Notes: a model not told the origin generated them from the letters alone. Numbered from the stretch's first letter, positions 37,827-45,725 are shown. The stretch: 64,000 bases of DNA from Bog-473 sp963738135 (GCA_963738135.1 CAVTVK010000002.1:186001-250000), one strand, 5' to 3'. A program made the numbers and translations.

Positions 37827-37917
37827 TTCTAAAGTGTGTCAGATCGTCACCGCGGACCTGCCCCCCATCGCCGGGACGGAGGCGTCCATGGAGACGACCC
37901 GGATCAGGCGGCGAGGG

Positions 37918-38349
37918 TTAACTCCGTTTCGGACCGGTTTGTCGATTCACTGCACCCCATTCCTCGCGGACGAACTCGCTGTACCCAGCGGCCAGTACGA
38001 GCGGCAACAAGGGAGGGTTCCGCCGTGTCACCGTCAGCACTGCGGCATCTACCGAGGGAACGGGCCGGAAACTGTTGCCCGGTATCCGTTGCCCAAGATG
38101 GAACTCCCACCAGGGTGCCCAAGTAGTTGACAGCAGGGTGGTGGGTGGTGCGGCCGCACGCTTTCGGGCCACGTCCCACTGAACCACAAGGTCGGCTCGC
38201 ACGAGGGCGCTGTCAGGATTGTCGAAGAGTCGGCGCATGATTGGCGTAGTAGCTCCAAAGGGCAGCGATCCGAAAACCCGGAACGGTCTTCTGTCGAACC
38301 GGTACCGGAGTGCATCGGCGTGCAGCACTCTCACAACGATCTCGGCGAG
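37918..38349 (-). pseudogene. Erm-type 23S rRNA adenine dimethyltransferase, N-terminus missing
   Basis: The C-terminal 140 or so residues of an Erm/KsgA methyltransferase: VLHADALRYRF (acidic loop), FRVFGSLPFGATTPIMRRLF (motif IV, here SLPFG instead of N-[LIP]-P-[FY]), LVVQWDVARK and RPVPSVDAAVLTVTRR. The SAM-binding N-terminal 100 or so residues are absent; homology stops at about 38350, just before a sulfotransferase fragment on the other strand. Without motif I it cannot work. Erm enzymes give MLS-antibiotic resistance; this copy is a truncated relic. Confidence 0.65.
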
Positions 38350-38385
38350 GCATGATGTCGTCGTGAATCGAACTGTGACGACAAG

Positions 38386-38577
38386 ATGACGGTGGCTGAA
38401 CGGCGTGCGACGACGCCCGCGGAGTTGCAAGTGAAGATGAGCCGGCTGGTGTCCGAGGCGGGCTTCACCGCCGGACTCAGGTTCGTCCCGCGCCCCTCGG
38501 ACGTGATCATCGCGTCGTATGCCAAGTGCGGGACGACGTGGCTCCAACAGATGGTGCACAGTCTGCGGTGCCTGCCG
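38386..38577 (+). pseudogene. Sulfotransferase N-terminal fragment
   Basis: About 62 residues: RFVPRPSDVIIASYAKCGTT with WLQQMVHSLR, the PAPS 5'-phosphosulfate-binding loop of bacterial sulfotransferases (consensus YPKCGTTWLQ). Homology stops at about 38575, where the DNA leading into the IS110-type transposase begins. The rest of the enzyme is absent from the window, so the insertion or a deletion removed it. Confidence 0.65.
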
Positions 38578-38715
38578 CTGGCCTGTGCCAGTTGGCCTAT
38601 TAACGAAAGGTCTCCCGCTCGGGCTTCGCCACGGTGTGGCTCAAAAGAGGATCGAGCACGAACAGTCCACAAGCAGGAGTGCCCCCGTGGTTTCCACCGA
38701 ACCAAGGAGGTAATC

Positions 38716-39725
38716 ATGAATGTGATGATCGGGGTCGACCCGCACAAGGCATCGCACACCGCGGTGGCCATCAGTCGGGACGAGGACCAGATCGCCAGTG
38801 TCAAGGTCCGAGCGACGAGCCGCCAGGTCGAGCAGCTCTTGTGCTGGGCCGAGCCATTCGAGAAGCGCACTTGGGCCATCGAGTCAGTGGGCGGCATGGG
38901 TTACCTGTTGGCCCAGCAGTTGGTGGCCCGAGGGGAGGACGTCCTCGATGTACCGGCCACCTTGGCGGCGCGTATCCGGGTGTTGGCCGCCAAGCGGTCG
39001 AACAAGAACGATCCCAACTCGATCGCCATTGCCGCCCTGCGGGCCCCGGCGCTTCGCCAGGTCGTGCCGGCGGATCACGCCGAGGTCCTCCGACTCCTCC
39101 CAAAGCGGAACTGGGATCTGGGCCGTCAGCGAGCGCGGGTGGTCTGACGGCTGCACTCGCTCTTCTCCGAGGTCGCTCCCGGCGGAATTTCCAAGGAACT
39201 CTACGTTTCTGACGCCGACGATCTCTTGGCGAAGGTGCATCCAGAGTCACCGGTCCAGCAGATGCGCGTCGACCTGATCCTCGAGCTGCTCGACGACGTT
39301 CGCCGACTCGATGCCCAGACCAAGGAGTCGCATCGGCGGATCCGCCTGGCCGTCAAGGCCGCAGCGACCTCGGTGACCGACGTCTATGGAGTGGGGCCCG
39401 TCCATGGCGCAGCGCTGATCGGATACTCCGGTGACATCGCTCGCTTTGCCAACCGGGACACCTACGCCTCTTACAACGGCACGGCGCCGATCGAGTTCTC
39501 CTCTGGTGGGCGCACAGTGCATCGACTCTCCATGCGAGGGAGTCGCCGGCTGAACAACACCTTGCACATGGCGGCGGTGACTCAGATCCGCAACCCCGGC
39601 ACCGAGGGACGCATCTACTTCGAGCACAAGGTGCTGAGGGCAAGACCAAGAAGGAAGCGCTCCGGTCCCTCAAACGCCAGATCTCCAACGCGGTGTATCG
39701 CCAGCTGGTTCTCGACGCTCGATAA
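38716..39725 (+). mobile_element. IS110-family transposase, inactivated by nonsense and frameshift
   Basis: DEDD-type transposase. ATG at 38716 follows AAGGAGGTAATC. MIGVDPHKASHTAVAIS carries the first Asp, WAIESVGGMG the Glu, SNKNDPNSIAIAAL the later Asp. TGA at 39145-39147 stands where CGA is expected (VV-stop-RLHSLFSEVAPGG), the same frame continues through the Transposase_20 part (VYGVGPVHGAALIGYSGDIA) to about 39633, where one missing G shifts it; the true end is ISNAVYRQLVLDAR then TAA at 39723-39725. Terminal inverted repeats are not expected for IS110, and the exact ends were not found. A dead element. Confidence 0.82.
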
Positions 39726-40407
39726 GAGGTCCGGGAGGACACTCAGGGACGACTCCGTGCCAGCGTGACCGGCTCTTCACCCTGCGCGACCGGCTCTTCG
39801 GCGAAGTCACTCCCGAACCCAGAGAAATCCTATTCCGTCATGCCCGTCTGTGCCGGATTGATTCGTCGCGCCCCGATGTACTGGAAAGGGGTCTTGACTC
39901 AAAGAGGATTCGATATGGGCGCCAAGTTCCTTAGGACTGATTCCCCGGAGTGCGGGATCATCGAAGTGACGAACCACGCAAACCAGCCCAACCTCAATGT
40001 GCGACGGCTTGGGCGGTTCGTTGGAACGGCGGAGGATGATTCCCGCCGAGGGCCGACGTATGTCCGACGACGACCGCCGGCGGGGCCGCTCCGACGACAG
40101 ATTGCCAAATGTCGAATCCGGTTGCGTTACCCGATCGGGTGATTACCGCGCGAGAATTCGTCTTGCCGCCAGAAGCGGGCGGCAGCTGGGTTCCCCCACC
40201 CGCCAGCCGCCCGCCCTGGGATTCTCTACCCACCTGAGCGATCCTGGGTTATCACTCGATGGGGTGATCTGTGAACATCTGTGAAGGGCGGCAGCCCCCG
40301 GACAAAACCGGGAGCCGGGGGGGCCGTCCGCCCACGGGTCGGCAACGGGTGGAGGCCGACGTTACCCAGCTCGCCTCGGCTGTGACTATCACCCGACCGG
40401 GTGAAGG
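39726..40407. other. 682-bp region with palindromes and hairpins, no gene recognised
   Basis: Between the IS110-type gene and the first STAS gene. It contains three copies of the TCACCCGATCGGGTGA-like palindrome and, between the second and third, an imperfect long hairpin (GGGCGGC ... GCCGTCCGCCC, about 40284-40335) followed by a perfect GTCGGC/GCCGAC stem (about 40338-40360). No convincing protein. Confidence 0.55.
40127..40404. repeat. Cluster of three 16-bp palindromes (copies 1-3)
   Basis: TTACCCGATCGGGTGA at 40127-40142, TCACTCGATGGGGTGA at 40252-40267, TCACCCGACCGGGTGA at 40389-40404. The first and third keep near-perfect dyad symmetry around ACCCGATCGGGT; spacing is 125 and 137 bases. 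The last lies 4 bases beyond the stop of the STAS gene at 40408. Three more copies occur at 40947, 43658 and 45425. Confidence 0.85.
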
Positions 40408-40803
40408 TCAGTTGTCGTCGTAAGAGGTTGCTCGCTGGTTCGGATGCGGCGTCTCGCCATTATTGAGTTCCAAGAAGTCCACCAGGCCCGCGATTTCGAG
40501 GGTCCGACGCGCTATGCCATTGTCACATGACACTGCGAACCTTCCTCCAGAGGCTCGGACCCGCTTGCAAGCGGCCACCATCACGCCAATGCCGGTGGAG
40601 CCCAGGAAGTCCAAGCCCCGGACGTCGATCACCAGATTGATCCCCTCGTCGAGATCGAGGAGCACCAATCTCTCGCGGAAGTTCCCCGCTGTGGCGAGGT
40701 CGAGCTCGCCCACCAGCTCCACAACGGTCAATGTCGACGTCTCGCGAACAGTCACCATCAGAGCGTCCTGCTGATCGGACGCTTGATCAATCTGCGTAGC
40801 CAA
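40408..40803 (-). CDS. STAS-domain anti-sigma factor antagonist
   Basis: 131 residues. TTG at 40803 is chosen because AGGAGGCGGGTGAC precedes it; longer GTG starts (40854) lack this. MVTVRETSTLTVVELVGELD is strand one of the STAS fold, and LVIDVRGLDFLGSTGIGVMV is the phosphorylation loop; the usual Asp-Ser pair is Gly-Ser-Thr here, keeping Ser as possible phosphoacceptor. It would bind an RsbW-type kinase and release a sigma factor. A TTGACT/GACAAT promoter lies upstream (40903-40931). Confidence 0.82.
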   Translation of the reverse strand: MATQIDQASDQQDALMVTVRETSTLTVVELVGELDLATAGNFRERLVLLDLDEGINLVIDVRGLDFLGSTGIGVMVAACKRVRASGGRFAVSCDNGIARRTLEIAGLVDFLELNNGETPHPNQRATSYDDN

Positions 40804-40902
40804 GTCACCCGCCTCCTGATCGTGATCCGACTGAAGGTAAGCAACCCCACACACATACTTTTTGGCCGGGGTCTAGGGCCAAGTCGGCGGACCGACGCCT
40901 AC

Positions 40903-40931
40903 ATTGTCGCAATGGCCGTGCAAGCAGTCAA
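40903..40931 (-). promoter_or_regulatory. Candidate housekeeping promoter for the STAS gene at 40803
   Basis: On the minus strand TTGACT (40926-40931) and GACAAT (40903-40908) are separated by 17 bases, about 100 bases upstream of the TTG start. The palindrome at 40947-40962 lies just upstream of the -35. Confidence 0.5.
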
Positions 40932-40946
40932 TCCTGGGGTGGAGGT

Positions 40947-40962
40947 TCACCCGATCGGGTGA
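40947..40962. repeat. 16-bp perfect palindrome (copy 4)
   Basis: TCACCCGATCGGGTGA, perfect dyad, between the two STAS genes: 22 bases after the stop of one and just upstream of the candidate promoter of the other. The position suits an operator. Confidence 0.9.
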
Positions 40963-40984
40963 CTTCTGAGACGAGTGGGCAGAG

Positions 40985-41314
40985 CTACCCGGCGAAATCG
41001 ACGTTGAGGTGGTCGAGGAGGCCCCGCCGCCCCAAAGCCAGGTGGCTGTCGGGCCCGCAGCGTACGGAGAAGTGACCGCCGAAGTCTGCAACACGTCGTC
41101 GTATCGAGACCAGCAGGCCGATGGCGCTCGAGTCGAGGAAGCCTACTTTGGAGAGGTCGACAAGCACCTTGGGCGGTGACTCTCGCACTGCCTCAACGAG
41201 CCGTTCCCGAAGGAATGGGGCGTTGGCCACGTCGAGCTCACCGGCAATGGCGACGACTACGCCCTCAGGGGTCGGTTGCACCTCTATGGCGAACTCGGTC
41301 GGCTCGGCTTCCAA
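40985..41314 (-). CDS. STAS-domain anti-sigma factor antagonist (RsbV-like)
   Basis: 109 residues. TTG at 41314 is six bases after AGGAGG. FAIEVQPTPEGVVVAIAGEL then LVDLSKVGFLDSSAIGLLVS, with the canonical Asp-Ser-Ser phosphorylation site of SpoIIAA/RsbV proteins. Small single-domain antagonist in partner-switching control of alternative sigma factors. Tandem with the STAS gene at 40408. Confidence 0.88.
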   Translation of the reverse strand: MEAEPTEFAIEVQPTPEGVVVAIAGELDVANAPFLRERLVEAVRESPPKVLVDLSKVGFLDSSAIGLLVSIRRRVADFGGHFSVRCGPDSHLALGRRGLLDHLNVDFAG

Positions 41315-41834
41315 CGATGCCTCCTGAGCGAAGCCGTTCTTTGACTTCGCATCAAAGCCCTACCCAACGTCTACTCGAGGCAATCGCTACGCTCAGCCAG
41401 CAGCCCCAGCCGAAGCCAAGGCCGCACGCAGTACCCGAGGTTCGCCGTCAGTGACTCGGGCGGCCACCGAGGCCATGCTGGACGAATCTCTTGTCGTCAA
41501 GTGGAGCGCCGGCCAGCTCCGTGAACATCCTCTTGTGCCCGACGCGAGGCACCAGCGCGCGCTGTTCTCTAGGCTGACGCCCGCACTCAGCTTGCGCCGT
41601 ACCGGGCGCGCGCCCTGCGTTTGGCGGCGGCCCGCCCGGTATCTCGGGACCGCCATCTACGGATTCTCTCAAATGAAGCGGGCCGGATGACGACCTTTGA
41701 AGCTCGGGGCATCGGCCTCAAACTCAAAGGTCGCCAACGATGAGGTCCAACCAGATCTTGGCCGGGACGTACCTCAATCAAATGGGGGCAGCGCGCGTCC
41801 CGGCCAAGTTTCCCCTCGTCTTCCTGCGCCGGCG
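41315..41834. other. 520-bp region without a recognised gene
   Basis: Overlapping frames on both strands but none with a family-like sequence and ribosome site. Contains the upstream region of the small gene at 41835. Confidence 0.4.
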
Positions 41835-42115
41835 ATGACGAGCCCTAGGGTGGCAATCTTCCTCGACACAATCGAGGCCACGTCCAAAGCGGAACGTCAG
41901 CGCCTCCACTGGGATCCGCACTGGGCGTACCTCATTGGCCGCCTCAAGTTCCGCGACGGGCCGTTGCCAGTGGATCAACTCGATATGGCGCTCGAGCTCG
42001 CCCTTCGGCACCGCGGCACCCGCACACCCTCGAGTACTACCACCGCCGGGCTGAAATGGCCGGCGGACTGGCCGTCTCAGCTCCATTCAAGTTCTCGGCC
42101 GGGATGGACAAGTGA
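41835..42115 (+). pseudogene. Small hypothetical protein, one frameshift
   Basis: ATG at 41835: RVAIFLDTIEATSKAERQRL, HWDPHWAYLIGRLKFRDGP and VDQLDMALELALRHRG; the continuation in another frame is HPHTLEYYHRRAEMAGGLAV with SAPFKFSAGMDK and TGA at 42113-42115. The joined 93-residue protein is coherent; the frame change is near 42015-42025. Not recognised. A strong terminator follows at 42164. Confidence 0.5.
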
Positions 42116-42163
42116 TGCTTTCGGTCGCCCGAACGATCTATCGTTTCTCGCCATCCAGGGAGC

Positions 42164-42197
42164 ACAACAGCCCCGCCCGAAAGGGCGGGGCTGTTGT
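42164..42197. terminator. Bidirectional terminator hairpin
   Basis: Perfect 15-bp stem ACAACAGCCCCGCCC / GGGCGGGGCTGTTGT with a GAAA loop, between the convergent small gene (ending 42115) and the DUF2188 gene (ending 42238). It serves both directions; T-rich tails are short. Confidence 0.85.
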
Positions 42198-42237
42198 CTC
42201 ACCATATTCATGGCCCGATTACCGACTCACTGGTGCG

Positions 42238-42438
42238 CTACTTCTTTGCGTAAGTCCGCTCCTCTTGAATTCTACCGTTCGCCTTGTGAATTCTGACACT
42301 GACAGATCTTTTGCCAGTCTTCGCGTAAGCGGCGGCCTTCCTTACTGTGACGTCCTTCGTCTTATCTTTCGCGATGACTCCCGACTTGCCTTCAGCAACC
42401 CATCGGTCGCCCTTCTTCACAACGTCGATTTGTGTCAT
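42238..42438 (-). CDS. DUF2188-domain protein, copy 1
   Basis: 66 residues, basic. ATG at 42438 follows AAGGAGCGGTACC. IDVVKKGDRWVAEGKSGVIA, a Lys/Ala-rich helix, and KANGRIQEERTYAKK are the DUF2188 pattern. Function unknown; found in stress-related gene sets. A near-identical paralogue is at 62931-63131, sharing IHKANGRIQEERTY. It lies 69 bases downstream of the PRC-barrel gene and probably shares its transcript. Confidence 0.9.
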   Translation of the reverse strand: MTQIDVVKKGDRWVAEGKSGVIAKDKTKDVTVRKAAAYAKTGKRSVSVRIHKANGRIQEERTYAKK

Positions 42439-42507
42439 TGGTACCGCTCCTTTTCATTGTGGATTCAGTCTTGGTCGAGTTTCTGCTTCTTGGGACGGCC
42501 GGCGACG

Positions 42508-42897
42508 CTACTGACGCTCCGACGCACCGGATGCGGTGTCCGCCTGGCGCTGCTCGTAAAACTTGCCGACTTCGCCGCGATACGCCTGATCCTCTTTGCG
42601 CACCTGGTCAAAGTCGGGAGCTTCCTTCACGTCATCTTGGTTCACCGCGACTCGTACTTCCCGATTTTCCACGTCGATCGATTGGATGGTTCCGGCGGGA
42701 ATCATGCGCTTCTTGCCGAAGATCCAAAATCCCGTGTCCACGACAATGCAGGAGTCACCCACCTCGTTGGTGGCCTCGTCGATCGTGCCGATCTTGTGGC
42801 CATCAAGCGTTTGAACCGCAAAGCCGGCAATGTCTGGTCGGTGCGTGGACTGGTCAGTCGGAAATACGTCGATGCGATAAGTCCAGATATCAACCAT
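42508..42897 (-). CDS. PRC-barrel domain protein, copy 1
   Basis: 129 residues. ATG at 42897 follows AAAAGGAGGAAACT. FAVQTLDGHKIGTIDEATNE, IVVDTGFWIFGKKRMIPAGT and DDVKEAPDFD are typical of PRC-barrel proteins, a beta-barrel also found in photosynthetic reaction-centre H subunit and RimM. The C-terminus is acidic and disordered. On the minus strand GATT-N15-GGGTAT lies upstream (about 42941-42965), a SigB/SigF-like promoter candidate. Paralogue at 60605. Confidence 0.88.
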   Translation of the reverse strand: MVDIWTYRIDVFPTDQSTHRPDIAGFAVQTLDGHKIGTIDEATNEVGDSCIVVDTGFWIFGKKRMIPAGTIQSIDVENREVRVAVNQDDVKEAPDFDQVRKEDQAYRGEVGKFYEQRQADTASGASERQ

Positions 42898-43400
42898 AGT
42901 TTCCTCCTTTTAACTCATCGGTTGGTGAACAGCTATACCCGACCTACGGACACGCAATCGCCTTTCGTGGCGACCGACACATTCGCCCCTTGGGTAGCAA
43001 ACCGTCCGTACGGATGGGTCGCCGGCACCGGGCAACGCGTTGGCTCGAGGCGGTCCGTTGGCGCCTGAGCAGCTTGGAGAGCAAGCAGTCAGCGGGGCAG
43101 CGGTGAGACTCGATCCGGTCGGCGCTTCACGCTTCAGTTCGGGAGCTGAATCGGGATCCACGCAGGCGTCGCTTGCCTGCTTCGTCGCGGGGTGAGGCGG
43201 CGGCACCTTGGGGGAGGTCGACCGTCGGAGATTGGAGCCGCAAGCATCTGATACTTGTTCATGAGTACAAACCCTGGCAATGGGAAGCGGGCCACCCAGG
43301 AGAGACTGGCATGTCAACACCGGGTGGACCCCTCCCCGACAAATATTTTGGCGACAGCGCCGGCCGATGGTCAAGGAGAACCGACCGCCTCCCTGACGCG

Positions 43401-43435
43401 AATCGGCCCCCCGCTTCCCGGCAAGGGGGCCGATT
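43401..43435. terminator. Terminator-like hairpin
   Basis: AATCGGCCCCC (43401-43411) pairs perfectly with GGGGGCCGATT (43425-43435) across a 13-base loop. No T-run. Isolated in a gene-poor stretch; it may end an unseen transcript. Confidence 0.55.
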
Positions 43436-43657
43436 GCGCACACCACCGGAGGGATAGAGGCGGTGGCCTCATCTATATGCCCGAATCAAGAGCGGTCCAT
43501 ACTCACGATTGCCTTCGGCGCGAAGCAGCCCCCGCTCGGGACGAGGGCCACGACGCTAACTGACAGAGGGGGTTCCCTTCCGCTCAACGCATCTCAATGT
43601 CGCGACTGAAACCTGAGGTGATTCGAAGTATGACCACCGCGGATTAGACGGGGGAAA

Positions 43658-43673
43658 TCACCCGATCGGGTGG
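43658..43673. repeat. 16-bp palindrome (copy 5)
   Basis: TCACCCGATCGGGTGG, 15 of 16 identical to the perfect form at 40947. It lies 67 bases beyond the stop of the small hydrophobic-protein gene (43740). Confidence 0.85.
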
Positions 43674-43739
43674 TTATTTCTCGGAACGGTCCCAGTCGGA
43701 CCCCCGCTTGTCGTTGCGTGAGCCCTGTCTCAAGGGCAA

Positions 43740-43904
43740 CTACCACCGATAGAAGCGGTGGCTCCCAGCCCCCTCACCCCGGCCGATTGCGAATCCGACG
43801 ATCCAAAGGACGAGGAAAATCGCCGCCGCAATCCACAAAAGATGGACGGCGAATCCAGCACCGAACAGAATCAAGACCAGAAGCAAGGCGAGTACCAAAA
43901 CCAT
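43740..43904 (-). CDS. Small hydrophobic membrane protein (lmo0937-like), copy 1
   Basis: 54 residues, too short for most gene callers. ATG at 43904 follows TTAGGAGGTCATTTCG. Two hydrophobic helices (VLVLALLLVLILFGAGFAVH and LLWIAAAIFLVLWIVGFAIG) and a basic tail ending SHRFYRW, the same ending seen in actinobacterial small hydrophobic proteins. Probably membrane-resident and stress-induced. Paralogue at 62402-62557, sharing LVLILFGAGFAVHLLWIAA. Confidence 0.85.
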   Translation of the reverse strand: MVLVLALLLVLILFGAGFAVHLLWIAAAIFLVLWIVGFAIGRGEGAGSHRFYRW

Positions 43905-43965
43905 CGAAATGACCTCCTAAAGATGCTTGCAGAAACCCTCTGATGTCAAGGAGTCACTGACCTGA

Positions 43966-44220
43966 CTAATACATCGAATCAACTCGACGGACTACGTTCC
44001 CATCCCCATCGTCAACGACGGTTCGGCTACGGCGACTGTTCCCCAGCAGCATGACAATGACCGACAACACGGCGCCGACAACACCGACGACCATCAGAAT
44101 CCAGCCAACCTTGTTTATGTTGAAACCGTGCTGGTTCGACTGCACCGTAATGGCCCAATCCAAGACGGCCCCGACCGCAAAAGCAATAATGCTTACAACG
44201 AGTCCACCTGCTCCAACCAT
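43966..44220 (-). CDS. DUF6458-like small membrane protein
   Basis: 84 residues. ATG at 44220 follows GGGAGGTATCAA. First helix LVVSIIAFAVGAVLDWAITV, then the loop HGFNINKVGWILMVVGVVGA of this family, second helix and a basic/acidic tail (RRSRTVVDDGDGNVVRR). Function unknown. A GTTT-N16-GGGTAC promoter lies 30 bases upstream (44250-44275), linking it to SigB/SigF-type control. Confidence 0.85.
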   Translation of the reverse strand: MVGAGGLVVSIIAFAVGAVLDWAITVQSNQHGFNINKVGWILMVVGVVGAVLSVIVMLLGNSRRSRTVVDDGDGNVVRRVDSMY

Positions 44221-44249
44221 TTGATACCTCCCTTTACTGTGCAATGGGT

Positions 44250-44275
44250 GTACCCGTCGTATTTGGCAATCAAAC
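44250..44275 (-). promoter_or_regulatory. SigB/SigF-type promoter for the DUF6458-like gene
   Basis: On the minus strand GTTT (44272-44275) and GGGTAC (44250-44255) are spaced by 16 bases, matching the GTTT-N15/17-GGGTAT/C pattern of actinobacterial stress sigma factors. The start codon at 44220 is 30 bases from the -10. Confidence 0.7.
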
Positions 44276-44364
44276 CCTTGGAAACATGTGTTGTGGAGGG
44301 ATACATGGGAAACACTGAACGCAAAGCAAGCTCGCCTGGGCTCGCGTGCCATCCGCCAGACGCG

Positions 44365-44402
44365 AACAACTCCCCGGAGCGCCTTTGATCCGGGGAGTTG
44401 TT
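44365..44402. terminator. Terminator-like perfect hairpin
   Basis: AACAACTCCCCGGA (44365-44378) pairs perfectly over 14 bases with TCCGGGGAGTTGTT (44389-44402) around a 10-base loop. T-rich sequence follows on the plus strand. It marks the left border of the structured repeat region that runs to about 47.05 kb. Confidence 0.8.
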
Positions 44403-44522
44403 CTTCACTTGCTCACTACCCGCTGCGAGGTAAAGGAAACGAATATTCGACCGAGACACTGTGTCCCAGCGGTGTTCCGCCGTGCCGCGTGCGATATGGC
44501 CAAGCGCTTCAGAAATGCGGAC

Positions 44523-44587
44523 GCGGAGCAAGGCCCTCCGAGGAGAGCCGCTCACGCGGACCGCGGCCTCGTGACTGACGTAGGTGC
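44523..44587 (+). ncRNA. Structured repeat family F, copy 1
   Basis: GCGGAGCAAGG is followed by a GGCCCTCC/GGAGAGCC-type stem, then CCGCTCACGC and CTCGTGACTGACGTAGGTGC. Copies 2 and 3 share this order with different stem sequences. Strand assigned from GNRA-like loops of neighbouring hairpins; tentative. Confidence 0.45.
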
Positions 44588-44639
44588 ATTGCGTCCATGC
44601 CCAAAACAAGAGCGAGTATGCCCTGCGGTTTGTTTCTTG

Positions 44640-44757
44640 AAGCGGTCGCAAGAGGCGAACCGCTGAAGCCCAACGTGGAGCAAGCTCCCCACCCTCGCAG
44701 GGGAGCCGCTCAACGCGCACCCCCTCGTCCGAGCGGGTGCGCATCGCGATATACCCG
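44640..44757 (+). ncRNA. Structured repeat family F, copy 2
   Basis: A leading hairpin AGCGGT...ACCGCT (44641-44663), then GTGGAGCAAG, stem CTCCCC/GGGGAG, CCGCTCAACGC, stem GCGCACCC/GGGTGCGC, and an end ATCGCGATATACCCG that recalls the GTGATACC end of family E. The stems keep pairing although their sequences differ from copies 1 and 3. Confidence 0.5.
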
Positions 44758-44865
44758 TTCGTGAGGACACCATGCGCGGTTGAATGCCTCGTCGCCTTCA
44801 TTGAACATTTGGCCCAGTGTGCCCACAGGAAATCATTCGATCGGATCAACCGCAGACGCGAAGCG

Positions 44866-44899
44866 GTCCCTCGGGGTGGCATCTGAGGCCCGAGGGACC
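44866..44899. other. Perfect 11-bp hairpin
   Basis: GGTCCCTCGGG (44866-44876) and CCCGAGGGACC (44889-44899) around a 12-base loop; lies between repeat copies F2 and E1. Not followed by a T-run. Confidence 0.75.
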
Positions 44900-44973
44900 G
44901 TCGCCAAGAATCCGGCCGATGCCCGGTGCTTGGATTCGCCGCATTTTCTACCCGCCGGAATCAGACCTAAAAC

Positions 44974-45031
44974 AGGCCCAGCCCCACGCGTGATGGCGTA
45001 AAGAGAGGTCGCCCGTGCAGCGTGTGATACC
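44974..45031 (+). ncRNA. Structured repeat family E, partial copy 1
   Basis: Only the 3' half of the family: AGGCCCAGCCCCACGCG, TGATGGCGTAAAGAGAGGTC and the closing GTGTGATACC (45022-45031). The opening GCGGCCCAAC hairpin is not recognisable. Confidence 0.4.
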
Positions 45032-45080
45032 TAGATCAGCGCTTAGGTCTGTGAGTGGAGCACCCGACCTCGGCTCTGTT

Positions 45081-45200
45081 CGCGGCCCAACCCCAGGTTC
45101 GCAGTTGGCTTTTGAGGCCGCCCCCCACATAGCGGGCGAGTTCCGCGCCCGTTATTGATGGCGGCGTCTAAAAGAGGTGCCCGGTGAGGCGTGTGATACC
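45081..45200 (+). ncRNA. Structured repeat family E, copy 2
   Basis: Opens GCGGCCCAAC (45082) whose arms pair with GTTGG and GGCCGC further on; second stem GCCGCC (45117-45122) with GGCGGC (45160-45165), enclosing AGCGGGC/GCCCGTT; then GTCTAAAAGAGGTG and the closing GTGTGATACC (45191-45200). About 120 bases, no open frame of note. Confidence 0.55.
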
Positions 45201-45275
45201 TGGGAGCGTCGCGATGGTTTGGTTTTTAAGAGTCCGGCATTCGGTCCACCGGCCGAAGGTAGACACACAATGCCG

Positions 45276-45398
45276 GCGGCCCAACCCCAACAGTCGGGAA
45301 AGGATTGGGCCGGTCACGCACCCCCCCCTGAGCCGCATGGCGATGCACGGCCCGCGTGTAGTGACCTCTAGTAGAAGTGCAGTGTTGAGTGGTGATAC
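45276..45398 (+). ncRNA. Structured repeat family E, copy 3
   Basis: GCGGCCCAACCCC pairs with GGATTGGGCC; second stem GGTCAC (45312-45317) with GTGACC (45361-45366), enclosing GCAT/ATGC; closing GGTGATAC (45391-45398). Both stems are conserved in position but not in sequence relative to copy 2, i.e. compensatory changes. Confidence 0.55.
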
Positions 45399-45424
45399 TC
45401 ATCCCACATCTCTAGACCTCAAAA

Positions 45425-45440
45425 CCACCCGTTCGGGTGA
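45425..45440. repeat. 16-bp palindrome (copy 6)
   Basis: CCACCCGTTCGGGTGA, 14 of 16 identical to the perfect form. It is 35 bases upstream of the ATG of the DUF4177-like gene, an operator-like position. Confidence 0.8.
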
Positions 45441-45474
45441 CTACCTCAAGCGCATAGGGGCTTACCGTCAGGGG

Positions 45475-45660
45475 ATGGCCTCGCAATGGGAGTACCGGTT
45501 GGAGGAGATGAGTCCCGACGCAGGCACAGTCGTTCAGCACCTCAACGATGAGAGCGCAGAGGGCTGGGACCTCGTGACTGTGATAGCTGCCGACGGCGCC
45601 AGCTCAAAGAATCGACTGGTCCTCCGACGTGAGGTGACGAATCCGACCTGGGATCAGTGA
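45475..45660 (+). CDS. DUF4177-like small protein
   Basis: 61 residues. ATG at 45475 after CAGGGG. The sequence ASQWEYRLEEM, then VVQHLNDESAEGWDLVTVIA and RLVLRREV, is the WEY...LN..GxEGWxLVxV pattern of DUF4177-type proteins. Function unknown. One of only two small genes inside the structured repeat region; the palindrome at 45425 stands in its leader. Confidence 0.7.
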   Translation: MASQWEYRLEEMSPDAGTVVQHLNDESAEGWDLVTVIAADGASSKNRLVLRREVTNPTWDQ

Positions 45661-45725
45661 GGGGTTAGCACCGCCGGCCGAACCTCCCTGAATCCCGTCA
45701 GGCCCTCGGGGTGGTCAGGAGAATC

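Larger units (their letters stand above)
42898..43739. other. 842-bp region without a recognised gene
   Basis: Long open frames here are opposite-strand shadows with Pro/Arg-rich composition. It contains the PRC gene's promoter region, the hairpin at 43401-43435 and the palindrome at 43658. A transcription unit on the plus strand is possible but not supported. Confidence 0.45.

Noticed and set aside
39899..40142. Plus-strand frame starting GAKFLRTDSPECGIIEV
   Set aside because: Turns Arg/Pro-rich after 40 residues and runs through a palindrome; could be a fragment but no family recognised.
42112..43068. 318-codon plus-strand open frame across the DUF2188 and PRC-barrel genes
   Set aside because: Runs antisense through two well-supported genes and a perfect terminator; composition is not protein-like.
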